Shown: piece after piece, positions 41,401 through 53,400 of the stretch
Layout of the letters: each line of letters begins with the position of its first letter
Position numbering within the stretch: position 1 is the first letter of the stretch
Notes under the pieces: model-generated
Seen by the model: the letters and a program-made list of their open reading frames with translations, nothing else
What the model was told of the DNA's origin: nothing
Database searches by the model: none
Made by a program: the position numbers and the translations under genes
Assembly (NCBI GenBank): GCA_963978905.1
Contig: OZ022258.1
Location: 57,148,591 to 57,212,590, forward strand
Length of the DNA: 64,000 nucleotides
Direction of reading: 5' to 3'
Origin: Trichostrongylus colubriformis
Lineage: Eukaryota; Nematoda; Chromadorea; Rhabditida; Trichostrongylidae

Positions 41401-44400
41401 TAAAGGGTGCAGCGAGCTACTGGCAGTAAGGTAACAGGATCATAGCAGAATCTCATAGCTGATAATCGTGGTCGGGAGCTACAAATGTACCAGGAAGTAG
41501 CAGTAGTAATTCTACTTATTTATTTATATATTTACTTAATCATTTAATCATCATTTATTAACTTATTTTTTGTCATTTTTTATTTGTACATGCCACAAGA
41601 CGCGCAGGAGAACAGGAAAAATGACTAGAACAAAACACTTAGGCTGGTGTCGCGGAACGCGAATGTCCCTGTGGGCGCACCGCGCGCCCGGTCCCGCTCC
41701 CATACCGTGGCTCTATAAAAGGGTCGCCACTGCCAGTCGGTGCTTACATACTTTCCCTCCGGGAGGAGAGGGCACCGGGCGGAAGCTGCTAGGATGCCAG
41801 GCCGGACTGTTGAGGGTAAGAGCTTGACTCTCACGCTCTGCAGGCCGTCATGTACGCGGTGCGGTCGGAAGGAGCGCGGTCAGCTTGGTTGAGCGCTGGC
41901 ATGCCCACGTTCGCTATACCCGAGGATGTGGACGACTGCAGGCGGGGTAGATAGCCTGCAGGATGCAGAAGTTACCGCAGTTCCCGCTAATATTCCAGTA
42001 GTTGACCTTTGGGGGGATGAAGCACGGTAGGACCTGAGTCCGGGCGGGAACATGAGAGTAGGACGACTATGGTGAATAGTAAGTATACAGGGGGTGCCAA
42101 AAAAAAAGTAATTTTGTCTCCTCCACTTTCGACCCCATTTAGCCAAACTACAGTAAATTCTATTGAGGTATTCTCATCCCCAGAATCAAGAGCAGACCTA
42201 ACTCTATCACTATACTCCGTGGCAGCCTCCTGCACGAGCAGAAACGGGAGAAAGGAAAGACTGAACAAGATGTATCACCTCAGCTGGGCAAAATCCGAAA
42301 TTTCTTCGCCCTCTTTCACACCTTGCTGACGTCCGTTCAATCTGGGTACCTAAGGGGATTCATACCGGATGGTGTTCTTTAACACTGCGTTTTTCCCGGG
42401 TTCCCAGCGCCCTTCGTTTCCAAGAGCCAAAACGTTCCCCTACCACTGAAACCCCTCCGGAGGCGGATTTGAGGCATGAAAAGGATACTTTGGATCATAG
42501 CAGCCTTGTCCAAGCAGCAGGGGCTCTGTGACTTCCAAGAACCGAAGGGCCAACCCTCAGGAAGCTTCCCACAAAAGACCTACCACGGAGCTTGGCTCCA
42601 CTGTTTTTAGCGAATTTTTAAATGTAGGTACTCCGAAGCCCGACTGCGCCGAATGAAACCTCCATATTTTTATGAACATGAACGTGAGGAGCCACAGCTT
42701 GTTCCTGCTTTTAGAGGAACATTTCGGGAATGTTTTGCCCCAATACCTTTATCTCTTTCGTTTCCCTACGTTTTGTAAAATTGGCAGATGTGAGCCGTGG
42801 GCAAAATTACTTTTTTTTTTGGCACCCCCTGTATAATAAATATGAGTGCTGTTAACCTTGTACTCGTCGCCGTATTGAGTGTAGGTCAGAGGTAGAAGGG
42901 CGGGAGCTGACACCTCCGGGAAGCGGCGGCCATACTGTGGGGAAAGCAGTGTGGTTCCTGGGGAAGCCCACGTGAACAGTGACAACCCGCAAGCACAGCA
43001 GCCAGGTGGAGCGGGGTCCGGAGACCCGGAACCCGATGCTGTTGCGCTAGCGGTTAGGAGAGCAACCGGCTGACCAGCCGCAACGATGGTCAGGAAGACC
43101 GACGCTCGATTTTTCGGGCAACTTTTGTACTCCCAGGTTGTTTTGTGGTTTTGTTTTCGAGCTGTTTCAATGTTCTTCTTTCTTTTCGTATTCCCTCGCC
43201 TTCTCATTCATAAATGAATTGGATTTGTTGTTGACCGACCTATTGTTAGGTGACTTGTTACATATTTATCCAAACATGTAGTGAATCCCATCCAAATCTA
43301 AATAGTAGAACAGACATCACCTTTTGCCCTCTTCAGGTCTCACCCGAGCGATTAGGGAAGGAAAGAGAGATCAATACGCATTTAACCAAAATCTCGGCAA
43401 AAATCAGGTGTTCTTACTAGATGTTGTTTCTCGCGCACTCATTGAGCGAGATGCACTCTGAGTCCTTGCTACCCCCAAATGATGCTTAGCTTTCCGAATG
43501 TTAAGTTTCACAAAGTATCATCAACAAGTACGCCAGCACTATGATTATGATGGAGGATAAGATGGTTCCACTCGCAGTGCAGTGCTAATATGGTTGGGTT
43601 GATTCGTGGCTTTCTGATTTCTCATGGGAAGTTCGTTGCCTGTGAAACAGGCGATGAGAGTGTTTATATGTATGTGTACGCTTATATATGTATGTTATAT
43701 GTCAACAAATCCCACTCGTGGCACACTCCAGCGGTGCCATTTCTAAGCGCCATGTCAAAGCTCTTTGAAAAGGTTCTTTCGACTTGTCGACGAAAAACAA
43801 GAACGACTGTGCTAGCGTTGCAAGCGCTGATGCTACAGTCTGTGCAAGACTCTACACCCAACAGCGCTTAAAGGCACATTCCACGATACCAGATAGGTCG
43901 ATATACCTTCTTGGGCAGTAGTTCCTTGGACAATTACCTAGGCTGTATCTTTTTTCGCGCTGCCGGGTTGCGCTATAGGGCGCTACACCTGCTCGAACCC
44001 GCCAACAATTTTGCTCCGTTGACCACCGAGAGAGCTCAAGCGGGTGAGGTCGGAGTGGATTCGAGCAGTGAAGCGCCGTGATGGCGCACTGTGGTGACGC
44101 AAAGAAGGTGCAGCCTAGGTAGTTGTCCAAGGAACTACTACCCAAGAAGATTATTCGACCTATATTGTCGTGGAGTGTGCGTTTAATAGGGCGCCAAATA
44201 GCTCAAAAAACTAGCAGGCGAAATCTACTCAGGAAGCAATTTTTGAAGAATTTGGAGATACGGAGGGCCTAGTTTCAGCTCATGATGTTGCCGCGCATCA
44301 TGAGACACACGACAGACTTTCAGTAATGCTTAGATTTTTTGCCTCGAAATCCCTCTTAAAAACTGTGGCAAGGCAGTATCTTCCTTCAACACTTGGAACC

Positions 44401-47400
44401 AAAGTTAGAATGAAAAAGATCAGGAGGCCGTGCATTCGGATAATTATTTCATGAACTGCCATTTGCAAGCTACCATAGGAATCTGTTTTAGGCCAATGAT
44501 CAGTAAGAAGGGAAGAAAAGAACTCAGGAGCACTACTGAAAGTCTTTCTCTGCAGACAGGCTGTGACCTCGCCGTTTTCGCGATAGATTCGATACGTACC
44601 CAGAAACTTCCATCGGATTATATTTAAAGTTGAAGTACGGGAGGTTGTATTTGGTGAGCTCCGGTCGAAGAACCCTGGAGATACTACAGTTTTTGGAAAT
44701 ACTCGAGGCGGAGGTAGTACAAAATCGTGCACTTTTAGTATGCAGTCACCTACATACCATAAGTCATGATACGTTTAGCTGCGGGGGTCATAATTCTAAA
44801 AAAAAATTCTCCGAGCCTAATGTTTGATCCTAAGTCACCACCATCCACCCTGGCGATGAAAAAAAGAAGAAACATGAAAGTGACTCATTTCTTCGTTCGC
44901 CTTACGAATGTTCTGCCTTTGCCCTAACGGATTACTGCCTTTTTCAGTCTCTTTGGATTTACAAGCGGGAAGTGGCGTGGAAGTGTGTTCTCGGTAAATA
45001 TTCACAGGTCATACTATTTACCCAGTGAACCATGGTACAAGATGGATCCATAAAAAACTGTTCAAAGTACAGTATATAAAATCGGGTTCAATGATAGATC
45101 ACACGCAGCGGAGAACGATCTACCGGCCGAGTATGCAACCGTCCACATTGTACGTGAGCTATTTATAATTTTTCTTTTTTTTGGCACTTACAATTAGAGT
45201 CCCAATCTCGAGAAAGCCTCTACGGAATTTAGATGGACTCGTTGATGCTCGGGGCCCGACCTGAATAACTCCAAAATTCGAACATATATCGGGTGGAGGA
45301 TTCATCACCACATTTCGATGTATTAGGTGGAGAAATTAATTTTGGTCGATGATGTTTATCCAGAAGAAAACCTATTCCAAGGAGCGCAAATTTTACTTGA
45401 AGCTGGCATCCCGGTATTTCTGTTTTCAACCCACAACGTTTTCCATTTTCAGCCCACGTTTCATGGGTTTTTAATTTTCACGACATGTTTTTTATTTGCT
45501 TTTTATTTTTTTCCTGCTACGTTCGAATTCATTTTCATACGAATTGGAAAATTTTTAATTGATTGGAAGAGAAAAGCGTCAAAACTACAACGCTCAGTAT
45601 TCTCGAAAACACCCATATTTCGAAATTACGCTTCAGAGAGCGGTAGAAAAGCCTGAAGGCCTGAAATCGAGGAATGTTGACGTTTCAAACAAAATCCTAA
45701 GAAACCCCTCTACAATCACATAAAAACATCAAAACATTGAAAAATCCAAGGAGATACCATCGGAGTCAAAAAATTGTTTTTTCATCAGGGTGCTACTTAT
45801 TCTCATCCTCTTGCTATGCGATCTTGCGCTGATCACCGATGCCCAATGGGTTGGTTTTTTTTTCGTTTCTTTCATTCCCTTCGTTCCATGTAATTAAGAA
45901 ATTAATGAAATTAAATTTTCAGTGGGGTATGGGTTGGTGCTGCTGGGGGTGGGGGTGGGGATGGGGATGGGGAATGTGGGGAAAAAAGAAGTAGCCTCCA
46001 TTGCAACGTCGGTCTCCAACATCGGTTCAGCTGCTACTACGTTGACAACTCTTTTTTTGCTGAATCAACTACATCAATTTTCAAGTAAACAACTTCGTGA
46101 TGATATCAGAAATATGACTACCTGTAATGTGTCTTTAGTGGCGGTGTGCAACAAATCTGCATTTGTTTACATGTTTGTATGGTGTTGAAATTTTCTTGAT
46201 AAATTAGCTACGACAGAAAAAAAAACATGAAAATTTGTAAAATAAAGCATCAAAAGCGGAAAGCAATCCTGTTGCCACTCCTCAATGAAAGGCTCACAAC
46301 GCAGACAGAGGGACTCTACAAAGGGGAAAAATTCGGTATGTGGAGCCTGCAAGACAGGAGGAGCGGTATCCGTCGGAGCACGCTCACAACAAAGGCGCCC
46401 TCAGAATTCGCGATCTCGCGGTGTCGCACTTTCGCACGTGATGCAGCGGCATTACAAAATCACAGGGCTGCAGAGTCGAGTGCGAAAGTGCGACGCCGCG
46501 AAATCACAAAATCGAAAATCGCTGAATTACGAAATTGAAATATCGCAAAATCACAAAATTGCAAAATCGCGAAATCCCAAAATTACGGGATTGTAAAGTT
46601 GCAAAATCGCGAAGCCTGACGGCGGCCAAACTATTTAGAACTTAGGCGCGGAGGTGATACAGTCTGCTTCTGTTCTCTTCGTTCGTGTATCAGCTCACAG
46701 AACAAGATGTAGTCGAGCCGACCGGTCCTCATTCTCGCCAGGCAATCGGACCAGGCTCATATACATCAGCTGATCGCCGTACTTTGCTCATCAGGTCAAA
46801 TCAAATAGCATTGCGATTCTGGTAAGATACAGATACGTGGCTTATTTTAACTAAGAGCTGATTGACAGGATTACTCGACGCACAAGCTTCGTCCTATATT
46901 AGGAGAGGCTGGACCCTCTGAATGGGAGTGTTTGCAACTACTCAGGAAAAAAAGAATAAAAAGAAATTTTCGTATTATTTCAAATTTCCAAGGAACTGTC
47001 ACTATGATTAATAGATACTATAAATATAGTGCATAAGCACATTTTTGAACACATTAGAATGTGCTACACCGATCTCCATTCGGGTTCACATGGTGATATG
47101 CTGGATGCGGCCATTTTGTGGTCCAAACTTTCATAGTCAGGGACATCATCGGGCATTTATGGTACAGACCTAAGGGTACCGGGTGGTTTGTGACAGCAAG
47201 CTGCAGGATACATTGCGCTTCTAGTCACTAACCACATAGAAGAAAGAAAACAAGACAACATACTTTGAAGTAAGAGATTATCAAAAGTGGTGACTTTCGT
47301 AACCCCCTAAGGTGCACTACATTGTGATATAACCGAAGGTATCAATACATCTATACAAATAATAATTTACATCTCAGCCTTTCAAAGCTTTCACCCACCT

Positions 47401-50400
47401 TCACCACCATTCCTTCGGGGGCTACAAGCATCCACAAACAGCTCGAATCTTTCAAATACGGTCGACCATCACCGAAATTGGGACTCGTTATAACGCCCGT
47501 GTTCGGTGCCGTAATCATTCCACCACAATCTGAATTCGTTCTAAATGAAATGCTCCGTTTGCAGCAAGAGAATCAGTCAAAGGCTCACCGAAATATGTCA
47601 CGTCCAGTTTGAAAGACATTCCTTCTTCTGGCATGAAAGCCGACTGCATCGAGAAAATATGTAGTTCGAGGTCTTGGTTCAGATAAAGGCGTGAGATCGG
47701 CTTTGACGAATTCATAAATGACACCTTGCAGAATCGCTCATAAACCACACGAGGTACATCGATCGTCGCTGAAAAAGCAGACAATTAAGCTTTTTTGTTG
47801 CTTATTTCAAAAAAGCTACATTTTCGAACAAGCGAAACAGAGCAAACTGCTATCATCGATTCATAAAAATATGAAACTGTTGGATGGATCTCCAAAAACG
47901 TCCACACGGCTATAAGTTCAGTATTCTAGTACACACCGTACTCAGAGTCACTGCTTTATTTGATGTTTATTTTAAATTACCAGTGATGATAACGGTATGC
48001 CACCTTGACATCCTAAACTTACTCCTTTGTGACTTTCGTGGAAAATCCCAAATACCCCATGACATGATAGCAACAAAAGTTTTCACTGGACATCAGGATC
48101 AATAGTGGAGAGTAAGCTATTCGGTTGTAAGCAAGGCAGCAGAAGGAAGTTACGTCGTGCGTTGCATCTTATAGCAAGTTGACGGGACCACCCGTGGCGA
48201 AGTCTCACTATTACCGTGGGCCGATGTCCGCGATTGGTCCCTTGTGTTACACCACCTATCGAGGCGTTCATCTCCCACTCATGACTTAACCCACTATCAA
48301 AAGGTTTTCTTTACGAACAAAAAGTGAGCCTTTGATATCATACCAGTTGGCTGGCACACTACTGTGCGCGTAATACCATGGACGTCAGTAGGTCGATCGA
48401 AATTGATTTTCTCATAAACTTCACTCACAGACTGTAACATGCCCCGCCCACCGTAGGCGGAGCTTATCTCGGTCCATTTATGTTCTTTACTTGATGTCCT
48501 ATGCCCTACCCATCGCAAACTTATTCCCATCTCCGCAGGTCGTTTTCATGTAAAACCTAATTTCGTGACAGACGGACGGAGGGACGGAGGGACGGATGGA
48601 CGGAGGTACTAACAGACGAATCGTTTTATATATAGCAGGGATGGTTCACTAATTAGCATTCGATTCATGATGGTCATCACCATGTGGTTGTATATGTACT
48701 TGTATATTATAGACATACATAATGCATACTATAAGAAAATAGGACATGCAGAGATAACTGCCTAAGAAGCAAGCACTCACATTCTAGTATCACCGAATTC
48801 GACCAATCAGAACAGTCTGGAGCGTAGAGAACCGTGACTTCATGGTATTCGCTGATTTGAACGAGGGTCGTTGCATAGCCAGATGGCCGACGAAGCAAAG
48901 CATGGCAGTAACCTGAAAGCCCGGTTGAAAATACTATGTTGGTCTAATTCAATTCCAATACAAGCGACAGACTACCACGCGAGCCATAGATATAGAGGCC
49001 AGGGCCTTACACAGGTCTTTGCGTACAATCATCGAGTACACAACGCTTCTTATAAATTTAAGAACATTGAAGTTTCTCAACCCTTCCAAAGACCATGAAA
49101 GCAAACGTCACCAAAAGCTTAGGCTGCACTCACGGACGGTATCAGTGCCTGAGGACGAGTAATTGCCGAATAATTGCGTGGTATTTGCTGAAATCAGGTA
49201 ACCGCATCCTTTCTTGTCGTAATTATTGGGCACCTGAAAAATGACGTGGTAGACTCAGAGATGTTCACAAGACAAGCATATCGACCAACCTTAGTAAAGT
49301 TCACCCTGAATGGAACGTAATAGGAGGTTTCATTGGGGTCTTCAGACAATCCCTTGTAATGTCTTGTGTTTGCGTCGGTGTAGCTTAACAAAAGGATTAA
49401 TGCAGGCAGTGGCAGTATTTAAACACAAACTTTATTTTTTTAGTTTTTTCTGACAGCTAGGAGTAGGGACATAAGATTTCAAAGGTATTGGAAGAGGTCA
49501 ATGAAAGAGAGCAGTGTTAGAAATGGTTATCTCCTCAGAAAAATTCGTGTTCAGAGAAAATAATCCATGGCAAAAATTGCGTTGGAAAGCGCGCCTTTGG
49601 GATCTTCATCGCAATCTCATCCCGTTTCAGTGTCCGAGTTGCTGAAAGCGCTGGGTATCCTTTTGCGACCGGCTCGCATAGCTCTTCATCGTCTGCATAG
49701 CTCTTCACCGTCTACGGCGGCTAGTGATTTGCCCCTTCATCCAGTTCGTTCCTTGTTGCTTAACTATTTAGCGCTCCTACATTAGACTATAATCGCCCAA
49801 AATTACCCTTTTTCGTGTTTTTACTTTTACGTAATGTGTATTTGTGATGGAAATCAGGTGTGTCGCCCGCTTCAAGCCCGTTCTACCGTGGTTTGTCAAA
49901 GGAAGCTAACCCCAGCACAGGTATGGCAGTGGCTCCACTAATTCTCGACACAGGCTCGCATTCAGCCGGTTATTAACTGCTTTTATGCAAGTCGTTCCTG
50001 TCTTACTAGGTGCTTTTACTGTTTCCTTTTCATCCCCCTTCGAATTCCCATTCTGTATGTCCTCAAGCGTTCCCTATGTCCTCAAACAACTGATGATGGA
50101 GGGAAATCGTCAGCGTATGCCAGTGAGAGGAGTGGGAAGGTCACACGCAGTTCATTCCTCAATATCGTGTCGATCAGCTTCGACGAGCCCTACCTATCAT
50201 GTCTTAGTTGACAAAAATTCAGGTCGGTCACTCGTCTCCCACAGTAACCCTGACGTCAAATAAAATGTTTTTGATCGTTGATTTTCGTTCTTGTGTGGGG
50301 GACGCAACTTTGAGCCAATGTTGAAGCTCCCTTCCCTTCCTAGGCCTAGGGTAAAAGTAATTCTAGCGGAGGTCAGGGTCACTGTGGGAGACGAGTGACG

Positions 50401-53400
50401 ACCTGAATTTCGTTCTTGTTCATGTTTTATATCACCTTCAATTCTAAGAAATACAAATACTTACATAACAGTGACTAGGTCCGCATCACTGACGAATGTC
50501 TTGCGGTTATCGCAGAACATCCGGTCGTTACGGTAGTTGATTGTCTCGTGTTTTGGCTCACCGTTGAAGAACTATGGATAGAGATAATTCGCTGGATTAT
50601 GCATTGATAGAGCTACGCACATTATAGAAATTTTTGTGGGAAATTTGGGAATTGGTCGGATAGGACACAAGGGTAGATCCATTTCCTCAGTCTGCTTCTG
50701 ATCTGCGTCGCGAAAAAAACTGAGCATCTTTCAATCATGTGATTCAGCCCAGGAATATTTTTTTTAGATTTTCATAATGTTATCGAATAGACAGGTACAT
50801 AGGTGCCACCGCCAGCTACTCCTAACTACAAATAACCAGAACCGACACTTAATGATTAAGTTTCAAAGTTCACCGTGGACACATGAAACTTTTCCATTCA
50901 GCGCTATTTTTGGACGTGTTTGTCGCTAAAGGCTCAAAGGGTCAGTACATTAAAAGACGACAAAGCTCACCATTAAATCAGCGAAGCAACCACCTTGACT
51001 ACCACCGTAACGTCTTTGATAAAAGCCCTGAAATGTGAATTGCATTTGAGTATGCAACGAAATTATCATAATGAAGAACCTTTATGAAACACGTACATCA
51101 CGATCTTCAGCGAACTCAAATGACAACATGTAGCGATAGCCGATGCCAGCACGCAATTGCCATTCGCACCTGTACCGAGGTAAATGGTTACCGACACTGA
51201 GTTGATCACATCACTCTTGAAAACTTTAGTCAAATGCTCGAAATTCATTCAAGTTATTGCAATAAACCCTTAAAGGATTCGGCCACGGAAAAATGAGTTT
51301 TTGTGTTACCCATATATCTATGTTGTATTTGTCTAATGTGGGCCGCATGCAAAGTTTTACGCAAAAAGGTGATTCGGGCTAAGATATGTAGAGCACCACA
51401 AAGTCGTGGCCGAGTGGGCGGGCCTCCGAGCAAGTGCCCACCCCTTCATCCACCGCGGTGGGAGACGCATTGTCCGCATTGTTCCTCGGAGGCGCCGCCC
51501 ACCCAGCCGAGAATGTGGGGAGCCGTGTCTTAGCTGAATTCTCACTTTTTCGCGTGAAACTTTGCATACGGCCCTTATAAGGTAAATACAACATAAATGT
51601 ATGGACAACAGAAAAACTCATTTTTTCTGTGGACGATTTTTTAAGCAGTTGCATTCCTGGGTAACTATCAGGCTGCAATTTTTTGCGGCTCCATGGTGCA
51701 TCATCACGACGCTACCTCAGCCTCTCCACAACCACTTGAGCTTCCCATTGGTCAGCAGAGCTATAAGGGTGTGGTTGGGATGGGTTCGAGGTGGTACCAG
51801 CGTGGTGTTTCCCGGTGACGGCGCGGACAGGGTGCAAACTCAAAAGTTACCAGGGATTTACTACCCTAATAGTGTAAGTCTAGTTTTGATCTGTTAACCG
51901 CGAAGTGTGCGTTTGACTATAGTTAGTAGCCAAGCAGTTACGAATTTTATAGCGATGACACCGCCCTCAACGATCACAAACGTATCCATAATAATAAACC
52001 TTACCTCACGTGGGGTAGAAGCCTCCCTGGATATCCTGGTGTGGTCAGCGAGCCCTCTTGATCAGTAATAATACCACCACAAGCTGAAAGTAGCTAATAA
52101 GGATGGGTAATTTCTGGTGGTAACTTATTCATTGAAGTTAAACCCACACTCATTGCTGACTTTCAGTGCCATCTCGAATCCACACTTTTTATCTTTGCAC
52201 AATTGACGACCAGCTTTCTGTAAACAGAGCTACCACGTGGTCCACATTCACAGGGCCCTAAAGCGCCCTAAAGCGGTAGCACTCGCATTAGCAACCCACC
52301 TGTATCGTGCCGTTCGATCGGAATTGTACCGTCATTTCACTACTAGCCGACCGATAATTCAATTGTTCAAGATGGCGACCGTTACATTGTGGCTCCATGA
52401 GATACGGCGCTAAGACAGATTTATAATTCGCAAGATTTTCGGGGGAAACGAATTGCTTACCTGTTTTGTTACCATCCCGTATCGATACGCTGTCCGTGGA
52501 ACAATTCACATTCCATGTGAGACCGATATGGACCACCCTACAGAAAGAACTATGCTTCATTACTGACTTTAGCATAGCGGGACAAGGAGCCTACTAATGC
52601 CGAGCGGGGTTTTGACACTCGATTTGGCGATTTGGTCTCCGTGCGCCACAAATGTCTTGGTGATTCCGATGCGAGCCGGTTGCGCGGTGAAAAATGTGTC
52701 TGCCGCATCCTCGCTTGATCTAACCCAACTCAAGTGCTATGATTCACACCCCGATTTGTCTCTTTTTGCGAGAACTATGGGCTCAGTCCACACCAGGACC
52801 CTTTTAATCCATTATCCCTTTGAAATCGATTCTATGCTGCATATAGCTCTGCCTTTAGTGACTCGACAGTCATCTCGCTCCCTCGAATTATTGTGAAAAT
52901 GAAATACAGGCTTGAGGGGTACCACCGTATCCGAGTGCATGCCATCAGGGCAAAAACTGGCGTGGCGATGTCCGCGAAGCGAATGCGGCTATGGGCGCCT
53001 CATATTGTGTCCTGAAGCAGTGGCGATGTCCAGGGTTTTCTTTTAGGCGTAATCGTTTTAGCACTCAACTGTTACAGCTTCCCTAGCTCGCACCCATCGC
53101 GTCACGCGTGGCCGCGCAATTTTCTGTCCAAATTTAGACATTCTACCGTCTTTTCCTCGTATAAATTGTTCTGAGTGAGAACCACCACTCTTTGCTTCCC
53201 TCTGACCACGATTCCGAAATGACAAACCTCGCTTCCACCATATGGCTGTTCGGCGCACGCACTGACCAATCACAATCACTTCGGAGTGGGTAGACGTCTG
53301 GATAGTTCGGAGACGTTAGCGAATAATTCAGACCAGGTCGTAGTACAACAGTTCCACCACAGGATGCTATAAAGGACATTGTACCATCACAGTTGGAATA

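Larger units (their letters stand above)
26400..47398. other. 21-kb intron harbouring nested genes
   Basis: Bounded by AAG|GTGGGTG at 47398 and CTTTTCAG|ATAACC at 26400 on the minus strand. It contains three plus-strand secreted-peptide genes, a probable minus-strand Ly6-like gene, an orphan TATA/first exon, and about ten mobile elements. It is at least seven times longer than any other intron of the gene. Stretches without any feature (27.0-28.0, 30.3-31.0, 35.2-36.2, 46.6-47.3 kb) show nothing I can name. Confidence 0.8.

Noticed and set aside
43852..44145. 97-codon minus-strand frame with several cysteines
   Set aside because: Falls within the palindromic MITE D copy 3; translation of a repeat.
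48297..48530. 77-codon minus-strand frame considered as an extra CUB exon
   Set aside because: The possible acceptor gives a stop or the wrong phase, while e31 joins e32 directly in phase with good CUB continuity.
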